Part shown: positions 1-7,307 of the stretch, piece after piece
Layout: each line of letters opens with the position of its first letter
Position numbering within the stretch: position 1 is the first letter of the stretch
NCBI GenBank assembly: GCA_023427925.1
Contig: JAEYZS010000245.1
Coordinates: 1-7,698 of the forward strand
Length of the DNA stretch: 7,698 bases
Origin: Pseudomonadota bacterium
GTDB taxonomy: Bacteria; Bdellovibrionota; Bdellovibrionia; Bdellovibrionales; JAEYZS01
Direction: 5' to 3'
The notes under the pieces: generated by a model
Told to the model about the DNA's origin: nothing
What the model saw: only the letters and a program-made list of their open reading frames with translations
Databases searched by the model: none
Program-made: the position numbers and the translations under genes

Positions 1-639
1 ATGTAGGGTGAGGGCGGATTTGTTAACGCACCAAAAGAGTTCTTAATACCTATCTTTGATTTCTTAAAATAAAAGAAAATTGGAATTTGGGTTGACGAAG
101 TTCAAACGTTTGCAAGAACGGGCGAGCTATTTTCCTTTGAAACTCTTGGCATAGGAAAGTACATCGACATCTGTACGATCGCTATAACCGCACAACTTGC
201 AGTCACCCTTTATACAGAAGAGTACAATCCAAAGCCGGGTTTAATCGCGGGGACATTTGCCGCAAGCTCTTCGGCTTTGGCTGCGGGGAATGAGGTACTA
301 AAAATAATCACTGAAGAGGGTTATTTAGGTCCAAATGGCAAGATCAACCAAATCTACAAAAAGTTCGTAGCAATGCTAAACGAACTTAACGAGACCACTT
401 GTAAAGGTTTACTCACAGATGCGGGTGGTTTGGGTTTGATGGTTGCGGTAACTCCGCTCGGCGGAGACAAAGAAAAAGTTCCAAAGCTTTTACAAACTCT
501 CTACAAAAACGGAATGATCAGCTTCTCTTGCGGTAAGGATCCCGTAAGACTTCGATTCTTGATCCCTGCGATTTTACAGGACAAGGACATTGAGGCGGCT
601 AAAAAGATTTTGGAAAAATCTATTTTAGAATTGAAGTAG
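1..639 (+). pseudogene. Class III (AstC/ArgD-like) aminotransferase, 3' part, with two in-frame stops
   Basis: One frame can be read from base 1 to the TAG at 637-639 and gives about 212 codons of a PLP-dependent class III aminotransferase, the fold of acetylornithine/succinylornithine transaminase. Visible marks in order are GEGGF (codons 3-7), the PLP-ring aspartate in WVDEVQT (about 30-36) followed by ARTGELF, DICTIA (about 56-61), GTFA (about 83) and a complete C-terminal small domain. The frame is interrupted by TAG at 4-6, where the family normally has Gln before GEGG, and by TAA at 70-72. Codon 62 (ATA, 184-186) is Ile where the family has the Schiff-base lysine. There is no frameshift and the last 190 codons are open. 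The gene continues off the left edge. It lies 18 bases before astA, so by position it is the AstC-equivalent step, which converts succinylornithine to succinylglutamate semialdehyde. It looks recently inactivated; assembly error near a contig end is the alternative. AstC versus ArgD identity cannot be settled from this part. Confidence 0.8.
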
Positions 640-657
640 TTTAATCAGGGGAAACAT

Positions 658-1674
658 ATGTCATTTATTTTGAGAAGTGTGGAAGTGAGAGATATTCGTG
701 ATTTGCAAGTGTTGAGCTCGCAATTTACGATGATTAATCTTCCCAACGACACAAAGGTTTTGGCTCGAAAAATTGAAAAGAGCCAAAGATCATTCGCAGG
801 AGAGCTTCCAAAGGAGGAGTGCGAGTACCTATTTGTTGTTGAAGATACGGAAACAGAAAGAGTCGTAGGAAGTTCGCTCATTATTGCGAAGCACGGCACA
901 AAAGATGAACCACACTTTTATTTCAAAATAAAAAAGAAGGAGCATTTTTCGAGCGATTTGGGAATCGGATTTGTTCATCAAGTTCTTAAGCTCGAAGAAG
1001 AAATTGACGGACCAACCGAAATTGGCGGCTTACTAGTCGATAGCGAATATAGAAGAGCACCAGAGAAAATTGGAAAGCAAATTTCTTTGGTAAGGTTTCT
1101 CTTTATGGCAATGTTTCCAGAGCGATTTGAAACAAAAATTCTATGTGAGCTTTCTCCTCCGCAAATGGCGCAAGGGAAAAGTGAGTTTTGGGAAGCCATG
1201 GGAAGAAGGTTTACGGGCCTGCCATATCAAGAAGCCGATAAACTCAGTCACAAGTACAAAGAATTCATCCACAGTCTTTTTCCAAAAGATGAGATCTATA
1301 CTTGCTTGCTGTCTTCAGCAGCGAGATTTGTTTTGGGCAGAGTCGGTGATGAAACTCGTCCGGCACAACATCTTTTAGAGAAGCTCGGATTTAAGTATCT
1401 TAACGAAGTTGATCCTTTTGATGGCGGTCCACACTTTGGAGTGTTAACTCAAGAAGTGCCGCTTATTAAAAATACAAAGCAAGTCGAAGTGTCGCCGAGA
1501 AGTCAGGCGGATTTCAAAAACTTTGGACTTGTTGGATTTATGAGGGACAATGGCTTTGTATCTAAGCAAACAGCTTATTACCCTGAGGGGGACAGAATAG
1601 TTTTACCAGAAACGACAAAGGAGCTTTTAAGACTTAACTCCAATGATCAAGTTTTTATCACTGAAATTATTTAA
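658..1674 (+). CDS. astA: Arginine N-succinyltransferase (AstA family)
   Basis: This 338-residue protein matches the usual AstA length of about 340. It is predicted to transfer succinyl from succinyl-CoA to the alpha-amino group of arginine (or ornithine) in the cytoplasm, the first AST step. Family marks visible are GELPK (residues 48-52), a GNAT-like acyl-CoA segment around YRR..IGKQISLVRFLFMA (131-151), SEFWEAMGRRF (175-185), EIYT (212-215), a conserved-looking LEKLGF (240-245) and FDGGP (254-258). The beta strand before the CoA segment reads TEIGGLLVD, whereas E. coli AstA, from memory, has SELCTLFLD. The ATG is supported by AGGGG at 647-651, six bases upstream. It follows the broken aminotransferase by 18 bases and precedes astD by 21, so it is mid-operon. 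The frame is intact despite the damaged neighbour. Substrate choice, arginine versus ornithine, cannot be read from the sequence. Confidence 0.9.
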   Translation: MSFILRSVEVRDIRDLQVLSSQFTMINLPNDTKVLARKIEKSQRSFAGELPKEECEYLFVVEDTETERVVGSSLIIAKHGTKDEPHFYFKIKKKEHFSSDLGIGFVHQVLKLEEEIDGPTEIGGLLVDSEYRRAPEKIGKQISLVRFLFMAMFPERFETKILCELSPPQMAQGKSEFWEAMGRRFTGLPYQEADKLSHKYKEFIHSLFPKDEIYTCLLSSAARFVLGRVGDETRPAQHLLEKLGFKYLNEVDPFDGGPHFGVLTQEVPLIKNTKQVEVSPRSQADFKNFGLVGFMRDNGFVSKQTAYYPEGDRIVLPETTKELLRLNSNDQVFITEII

Positions 1675-1695
1675 CGCACCTAAGGAGTAAAAATT

Positions 1696-3198
1696 ATGGC
1701 AGACAATCTCTATCGTGGCGACTACATCAATAAAGAATTTTTAGTTCCTAAAAAACCAGACGGTGAATTTAAGAATATTTCTCCCGGTGACAAAAAAGAC
1801 CATATTATGACGGTCGAATATGAGTTCGATCATGTGGGTAAAGCTGTCGAAGCGGCAAAGAAGGCTTTCACTTATTGGGCGGGATTGCCGCAGCAAGATC
1901 GATTTCAATATCTAGCGAGACTAAAAGAAGTTTACACTTCTCGGAAAAATGAACTTGCAGAAGCGATTTCACGAGATACAGGGAAACCTCTTTGGGAGGC
2001 GCTCACAGAAGCACAATCCATGATTGGTAAAATTGACATCACACTCAATGAATCCATGAAGTTGGTATCAACTCTTGAGATCGATAACGCTCTTCCTGGC
2101 GTAAAAGGTGTGATTCGTTATAAGCCAAGAGGAGTGATGGCAGTTCTTGGGCCATTTAATTTTCCCGGCCATTTACCAAATGGACATATTATTCCGGCGC
2201 TTGCGACTGGGAACACTGTTGTATTTAAGCCTTCAGAGCAAACTCCGTTTGTTGGGCAAATTATGGCGGAGATGTTTCATCAAGCCGATTTTCCCCATGG
2301 AGTTTTTAATCTTGTACAGGGCCTTGGAGAGACGGGTCGCAGACTTGTTGCCCATGAGCTTGTGGACGGAATCCTATTTACCGGATCCTACGATACGGGT
2401 TTAAAGATCAAACAAGAAACACTCACTCACTACTGGAAAATTTTAGCTCTTGAAATGGGTGGCAAAAATGCCTCCGTAGTTTGGAATGATACCGACATGG
2501 AGAAGGCAATCTATGAGAACCTTCAGTCAGCGTTTATAACAACAGGCCAGAGATGTTCTTGTACGAGCAGACTTATACTTCATAAAGATATTTACGACCA
2601 ATTTATGGATAAATTTTATCAGGCAGCAAAAAAGATCACCATTGGTCATTGGAAAGACAATAAATTCATGGGGCCTTTGATTAACGATACCGCGGTTGAA
2701 AATTATTTGCGATTCCAGGGAATCGCTGTTCGTGAAGGTGCCGAGTGCCTAATGAGGGGAAAGACATTAGACAAAGAACTAAATGGATCGTATGTGACTC
2801 CTAGTATTTATATCGTGGATAAACCTTCGGATAAGTCAGTTTACCAAAAAACCGAAATATTTGGGCCTAACTTAGCAGTATATAAAACAGATGACTTTGA
2901 TCAGACAATAGAACTTGTGAATTCCACAGGATATGGATTGGTCGCATCTGTCTTTACAAAACAACAGGAGCTTTACGACAGAATGAACCAACACGCACGA
3001 GTGGGATTGGTCAATTGGAACAGAGGAACTATTGGAGCAAGCTCTAAACTTCCATTTGGTGGAATGGATAAGTCCGGTAACGATAGGCCATCTGCTCACT
3101 TTGCAGTTCAATATTGTACTGTGCCGGTAGGAAATCTTGAGGATCAAACTCCTTTTGATGCAAGCAAACTGCCGCCAGGCCTTGAGGTGGTGCCTTGA
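1696..3198 (+). CDS. astD: N-succinylglutamate 5-semialdehyde dehydrogenase
   Basis: This 500-residue NAD(P)-dependent aldehyde dehydrogenase is close in length to E. coli AstD (492). It is predicted to oxidise N2-succinylglutamate semialdehyde to N2-succinylglutamate, the step after AstC. The AstD-type signature around FNFPGHLPNGHIIPAL (154-169) holds the oxyanion Asn155. KPSEQTP (178-184) belongs to the cofactor site. LALEMGGKN (250-258) gives the general-base Glu253, and GQRCSCTSR (284-292) gives the nucleophile Cys287 (TGT at 2554-2556). EIFGPNLAVY follows near residue 395, and NWNRGTIGASSKLPFGG with the SGNDRPSA segment forms the C-terminal part. FNFPGHLPNGH and ALEMGG are almost as in E. 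coli AstD, which favours this member over other ALDHs. A strong TAAGGAG at 1681-1687 sits eight bases before the ATG. All catalytic residues are present. The TGA stop overlaps the mltG start. Confidence 0.93.
   Translation: MADNLYRGDYINKEFLVPKKPDGEFKNISPGDKKDHIMTVEYEFDHVGKAVEAAKKAFTYWAGLPQQDRFQYLARLKEVYTSRKNELAEAISRDTGKPLWEALTEAQSMIGKIDITLNESMKLVSTLEIDNALPGVKGVIRYKPRGVMAVLGPFNFPGHLPNGHIIPALATGNTVVFKPSEQTPFVGQIMAEMFHQADFPHGVFNLVQGLGETGRRLVAHELVDGILFTGSYDTGLKIKQETLTHYWKILALEMGGKNASVVWNDTDMEKAIYENLQSAFITTGQRCSCTSRLILHKDIYDQFMDKFYQAAKKITIGHWKDNKFMGPLINDTAVENYLRFQGIAVREGAECLMRGKTLDKELNGSYVTPSIYIVDKPSDKSVYQKTEIFGPNLAVYKTDDFDQTIELVNSTGYGLVASVFTKQQELYDRMNQHARVGLVNWNRGTIGASSKLPFGGMDKSGNDRPSAHFAVQYCTVPVGNLEDQTPFDASKLPPGLEVVP
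3184..3190 (+). promoter_or_regulatory. Ribosome binding site for mltG inside the end of astD
   Basis: GAGGTGG lies four bases before the TTG at 3195 and within the last codons of astD. It supports the TTG as a true start and suggests translation of mltG is coupled to termination of astD at the shared TTGA. Confidence 0.6.
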
Positions 3199-4232
3199 AG
3201 ATAGTTAAAATTTTATTTGCGCTCGCATTTGTTTCGATATTTTTTGTTGCGACATATTTGTTTTTGGAATTGAAACCAAGATCGGGTCCAGTTGAGAAGA
3301 TTATTGTGGAAGTTCAACCAGGTCCTTTTAAAAATGTCATAGACGAATTAGTAGAAAAGGGGCTTGTCCGTAATCGCAAACTCTTTTCTAGAATCGCGAC
3401 TTTCACTAAGTCCGACCAAAAAGTCAAAATGGGTGAGTATGAGCTCACGACAGACATGTGGCCCACTCAAATTTTAAATGTCTTGGTGAGCGGAAAAAGT
3501 CTTCAAAGGTCTTTTACCATTCAAGAGGGATTAAATATTTTTGAGATCGCCCAAGTATTAGAGCAAAATAAAATAACAACTGCAGATAAATTTTTAGCTA
3601 AAGTCAGAGATCCTCAGTATGTTCGAAAACTAATTGGCTTTGATGCCCCATCTTTGGAGGGATATCTCTATCCTGATACTTATTTTTATACTAAGGGAAT
3701 GTCGCTAGACAGGATTATCCAAATGATGGTGGATCACTTTAACACGGTCATCATGGAAGTTTCTCCTGCTCTCCAAGAAAATAAAAAGCTTCGACATCGT
3801 ATGGTGATTTTGGCAAGTATGATTGAAAAAGAAACTGGCGCTCCAGAAGAGCGTCCTACAATTTCATCGGTATTTTACAATCGGATGAAAAAGAATATGC
3901 GATTCCAATCGGATCCAACAATCATCTATGGATTGGCCGTAGAAAAAGGCCGCATGATCCGGAATATCAGAAGATCTGATATTACAAAGAAGACGCCTTA
4001 TAATACATATACAATTCCGTCTTTGCCGATCGGCCCGATTGCTAATCCTGGGAAAGAGGCAATTGCTGCAGCATTAAAACCTGCAAAGACCGAGTATCTA
4101 TTCTTCGTTAGCATGAACGAAGGTCGACATTACTTCTCTCGGACTTATGAAGAACACAATCAAGCCGTAAAGAAATACCAAGTCGATCGAAGAATGCGTG
4201 AAGGTAAATCTTGGCGCAATATGAAGAAGTAG
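3195..4232 (+). CDS. mltG: Endolytic murein transglycosylase (YceG family)
   Basis: This 345-residue protein has the size of E. coli MltG (340). It is predicted to be an inner-membrane lytic transglycosylase that cuts nascent glycan strands in the periplasm and so sets glycan length. The N-terminus carries a single hydrophobic anchor (about residues 4-25) after a short Lys-containing start, followed by a LysM-like region (about 34-100). The YceG catalytic domain follows, with LEGYLYPDTYFY (154-165), LASMIEKETG (206-215) and QSDPTIIYG (238-246). Near the end are YNTYTIPSLPIGPIANPG (269-286) and a YLFFV segment (301-305). Glu211 aligns by motif with the catalytic glutamate Glu218 of E. coli. 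The start is TTG, chosen because it gives the membrane anchor at once, has an SD in place, and overlaps the astD stop by four bases (TTGA). Placement behind astD is unusual; E. coli mltG sits near tmk and holB. A Lys/Arg-rich tail (about 330-345) ends three bases from the stop of the opposing dnaE2. Confidence 0.92.
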   Translation: MKIVKILFALAFVSIFFVATYLFLELKPRSGPVEKIIVEVQPGPFKNVIDELVEKGLVRNRKLFSRIATFTKSDQKVKMGEYELTTDMWPTQILNVLVSGKSLQRSFTIQEGLNIFEIAQVLEQNKITTADKFLAKVRDPQYVRKLIGFDAPSLEGYLYPDTYFYTKGMSLDRIIQMMVDHFNTVIMEVSPALQENKKLRHRMVILASMIEKETGAPEERPTISSVFYNRMKKNMRFQSDPTIIYGLAVEKGRMIRNIRRSDITKKTPYNTYTIPSLPIGPIANPGKEAIAAALKPAKTEYLFFVSMNEGRHYFSRTYEEHNQAVKKYQVDRRMREGKSWRNMKK

Positions 4233-4235
4233 TTT

Positions 4236-7200
4236 TTAGCCATAAAAGTATTGATCCGGCACAATCACAAGAGGTGTGTCTTCAACCCGTGTCTCGCGCC
4301 AAATTGGCGTGATCTTTTGTACGAGAACACTTACCGAGTTTAAATCGCACTGAATTGTTCCGCTGATGGTAATGAAGCAGTGGTTTAGGAATACCTCTTT
4401 AAATTTTTGAAAAATGTTATCCCAAATGATTAAATCCACAAATCCGAATTCATCTTCGATGGTGGCAAAACAAGTTCCACCGGCGGTGGGGGGCTTTTGT
4501 TTTATCAAAAGTAAACCAGAGACGCTCACAAAGGAATCGGTGGGTAGCTTTCTCAATTCTTTTGAGTTCATGTTGGGTATTGATCGAATGCTTTTTCTCA
4601 ATTCCTGCATGGGGTGTCCATGGGTAGAAAGAGAGAAGGCGTTGTAGTCATTTTGTATTTCTTCAAATGGAGAAAGAGTACTAAACTTGAATTCCCCGAG
4701 ATTTTCCTTTTCAAAGTATTCCGTATCGGAGAAAAAATTCAATTGCTGGTCGCCTGGAGTTAAAGCTGTTTGATAATGAAGGATTGCCCAAAGAGAATTT
4801 CTTGCGCTCCAATTGAGATCTTCAAATCTTCCAGAGAGAGCCAGTCTATTTAAAACATCTTTTTTAATAGAAGATCGTTTTACAAATTCACTTAAACTTT
4901 TAAATTGCATATGAGATCTTTCTTTTATTAGCTCTTCAACATCCTTTTGTGAGATTCCTTTTACGATTCTAAATCCTAGTCGAATGGTATTGGGGGATTC
5001 GATGGTACAGTCCCACTGAGATTTTAAAATTGAAACGGGCAGAACTTTGACATTATTTCTCATGGCTTCGTAGAGAATGGTATCGGGCCTGTAAAATCCC
5101 ATGGGCTGACTGTTTACAAGTTCACAGGCAAATTCCGCAGGATAATGACACTTTAAATAACAAGAGGCATAGGCAATCAATGCAAACGAGGCTGCATGGC
5201 TTTCGGGAAAGCCATAATGACTGAATCCTTGGATCTGTTCAAAAATTTGTGTCGCAAATTTTCTACTCATTCCATTTTCTAGCAAACGATCCATGAGCTT
5301 TTGTGCCATGGCTCCCATAGGCGTATTGGTTCTCCAGGCATTAATGCACTTTCGCAAGAGATCAGCCTCACCTGGAGTAAACCCTGCAAGCTCAATAGCA
5401 AGCTTCATAATTTGCTCTTGAAAAAGGGGAACACCAAGAGTGCGTCCTAAAATACGTTCAACAGTTTTATTAGGATAGTCGATTTTTTCTAATCCACGTC
5501 GCCGCTTTAAATAGGGATGAATCATCTTGCCAACGATTGGACCAGGCCGAACAATTGCGACCTCAATAACCAAATCATAAAAGTTGGAGGGCTTCAGTCT
5601 GCCAAGCATGGACATCTGTGCCCGCGATTCGATTTGGAATGTACCCACGGTTTCGCATCGGTGGATCATTTCGTAAGTTTCCTTGTCATCATGGGGAATT
5701 TCGTGAAGCTTCAAATGAAGTCGCTTTAATATCTTGTTCAGACAACTCAACATACCCAAAGCCAACACGTCGACTTTTATTAATCCCAATATATCTAAAT
5801 CATATTTGTCCCACTGTATGATGGTTCGCCCATCCATCCTCGCCGGTTCAACCGGAACAATTTCTGTAATAGGATCAGCACTTAATGTAAACCCACCGCT
5901 ATGAATGGAAAGATGTCGAGGAAATCCATTCATCTCTTGAGCGATGGAATAGATCTTTTGAGCAAGGGTCTCTTTGTTGGGGAGATCTTTAATTAGATCT
6001 TGAAAATTTCGCTCTACTTTTTTTGCCGAAAGTGTTCCTACTGGAACGCCAAAGGCTTTACACACTTCACGAAAAGCACTTCGAAATCGATATGTGACAA
6101 CGGCGCTAATCATAGCGGCTCGGTGGCGGCCATACTTTTGATAAATGTATTGAATAACCTCTTCACGTCTTTCGTGTTCAAAGTCTATATCGATATCGGG
6201 TGGCTCATTTCGCTCTACACTAATAAATCTCTCAAAGAGAAGATCCATTTGAACAGGATCGATAGCCGTGATGCCAAGAACATAACAAATCACAGAATTT
6301 GCGGCAGAGCCTCTCCCTTGACACAAAATTCCATTGTCGTTTGCAAACCTCACAATGTCATAGATCGTTAAAAAATAATCTGCAAAGTTAAGCTCTTTAA
6401 TTAAGGCTAACTCGTGTTGAATTTGCTTTAATGTCTTTTCATTGGGAGTATTTTTATATCGAATAGGAGCCATTATGTTTACAAGCTCTTCAAGATAGCT
6501 TTGAGAGGTGTGACCTGTGGGAATCCACTCTGATGGATATCGGTATTTCAGCTCACAAGGAGAAAAAGAACACTGCTTAGCAATAAGTAGTGTATTTGAA
6601 AGAGCTTCAGGGAAATCCTTGTAGAGAGTCTCCATAGCTTTAGGACTCTTGATGTATCGTTCGCCGTTGGGTTGAAGTTTAAACCCCACTTCACTTAAAG
6701 GCTTTCCTTCTCTTATAGAAACAAGAACATCTTGGATGATCTTTCGGATCTTAATATGATATTCGACATCATTTGTAGCCACCAAAGGAATTTGAAATTC
6801 TTGAGATAGCTCAAGAACCCTTGAGATTCTTTCAGAATCTTTTCCATCCAAATAAAAAGTTAGAGGAAGATAAAGGTGAGTAAAATACTCTTTCAATAAA
6901 GCCAAATCTAAACTTTCACCCATCCGAGGAATAATGATCAGCTCATCAGAAACAGTAAGACTCATCTTAAGAAAGTCAGAGATCCATAGATTGCCTTCGC
7001 CCTTTTCTTTGTCCCGCTTGGACTCGGTGAGCATCTTGCATATTTCACCGTAGGATCTTTTGGTCCTAGCAAGGACCGTGAGATTGGGATGATCATAAAA
7101 TGTAAACTCAGCGCCGCAGATAAACATAAAATCTTTTTCTTTTCTGGACGCTTTAAAACCTTTAGGCATTCCATAGACACCATTAATATCGGTAATGGCA

Positions 7201-7307
7201 ATTCCCGAGAGTCCTTGTTTGATAGAGGTCTCCACGAGCTCCTCGGGATGAGAAGCCCCAGTCAAAAAACTAAAATTGGATTTTGCCCGAAGTTCTACAT
7301 AGCTCAA
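4236..7307 (-). CDS. dnaE2: Error-prone DNA polymerase DnaE2 (ImuC)
   Basis: This 1023-residue C-family polymerase has the usual DnaE2 length and no proofreading exonuclease insert. It is predicted to do translesion and mutagenic synthesis with ImuB after DNA damage. Domains in order are PHP (about 1-200, with SNFSFLTGASHPEELVE at 10-26), the polymerase core (about 280-730), helix-hairpin-helix (about 760-845) and an OB fold (about 920-1000). In the core, GRGSAANSV (331-339) is followed by PDIDIDF (370-376) with catalytic Asp371 and Asp373, HLSIHSGGF (465-473) and the third catalytic aspartate Asp513 in KVDVLALG. The first PHP strand reads ELRAKS, so the HxH metal-binding histidines of DnaE are gone. 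QLNFF at 855-859 resembles a sliding-clamp motif. The start is TTG (7307-7305) overlapping the imuB stop as TTGA; homology begins right at YVELRAKSNFSFL. The next in-frame ATG (residue 47) would cut the PHP domain. The stop is TAA at 4238-4236. Confidence 0.95.
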   Translation of the reverse strand: MSYVELRAKSNFSFLTGASHPEELVETSIKQGLSGIAITDINGVYGMPKGFKASRKEKDFMFICGAEFTFYDHPNLTVLARTKRSYGEICKMLTESKRDKEKGEGNLWISDFLKMSLTVSDELIIIPRMGESLDLALLKEYFTHLYLPLTFYLDGKDSERISRVLELSQEFQIPLVATNDVEYHIKIRKIIQDVLVSIREGKPLSEVGFKLQPNGERYIKSPKAMETLYKDFPEALSNTLLIAKQCSFSPCELKYRYPSEWIPTGHTSQSYLEELVNIMAPIRYKNTPNEKTLKQIQHELALIKELNFADYFLTIYDIVRFANDNGILCQGRGSAANSVICYVLGITAIDPVQMDLLFERFISVERNEPPDIDIDFEHERREEVIQYIYQKYGRHRAAMISAVVTYRFRSAFREVCKAFGVPVGTLSAKKVERNFQDLIKDLPNKETLAQKIYSIAQEMNGFPRHLSIHSGGFTLSADPITEIVPVEPARMDGRTIIQWDKYDLDILGLIKVDVLALGMLSCLNKILKRLHLKLHEIPHDDKETYEMIHRCETVGTFQIESRAQMSMLGRLKPSNFYDLVIEVAIVRPGPIVGKMIHPYLKRRRGLEKIDYPNKTVERILGRTLGVPLFQEQIMKLAIELAGFTPGEADLLRKCINAWRTNTPMGAMAQKLMDRLLENGMSRKFATQIFEQIQGFSHYGFPESHAASFALIAYASCYLKCHYPAEFACELVNSQPMGFYRPDTILYEAMRNNVKVLPVSILKSQWDCTIESPNTIRLGFRIVKGISQKDVEELIKERSHMQFKSLSEFVKRSSIKKDVLNRLALSGRFEDLNWSARNSLWAILHYQTALTPGDQQLNFFSDTEYFEKENLGEFKFSTLSPFEEIQNDYNAFSLSTHGHPMQELRKSIRSIPNMNSKELRKLPTDSFVSVSGLLLIKQKPPTAGGTCFATIEDEFGFVDLIIWDNIFQKFKEVFLNHCFITISGTIQCDLNSVSVLVQKITPIWRETRVEDTPLVIVPDQYFYG
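4294..4320 (+). terminator. Probable rho-independent terminator of the ast-mltG operon, inside dnaE2
   Basis: On the + strand TCGCGCC (4294-4300) pairs with GGCGTGA (4306-4312) as a seven-base stem with one G-U pair, enclosing a five-base loop AAATT. The U-rich tract TCTTTTGT follows at 4313-4320. It lies about 60 bases past the mltG stop and is oriented to end the rightward operon. The same bases encode residues of the dnaE2 C-terminus on the other strand. The stem is short and one pair is a wobble, so this is a good but not certain call; folding energy was not computed. Confidence 0.5.

Noticed and set aside
4..72. Stop-codon reassignment or readthrough as explanation for TAG and TAA
   Set aside because: TAG, TAA and TGA all act as normal stops at the ends of the intact genes here (mltG, astA and dnaE2, astD and imuB), and the lysine is lost as well, so decay or sequence error is simpler.
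277..639. A separate 120-residue gene starting at TTG 277
   Set aside because: It is in the same frame as, and continues, the aminotransferase readable from base 1. No SD supports the TTG, and the fragment is only the C-terminal small domain.
4183..4190. Palindrome TCGATCGA near the end of mltG as a dnaE2 terminator or operator
   Set aside because: It is eight bases with no usable loop and no minus-strand T-tract behind it, and it lies in conserved-frame coding sequence.
6000..6371. A 123-residue + strand reading frame inside dnaE2
   Set aside because: It is antisense to the polymerase core with the catalytic PDIDIDF motif; it shows no recognisable domain, and its composition is that of a shadow frame.
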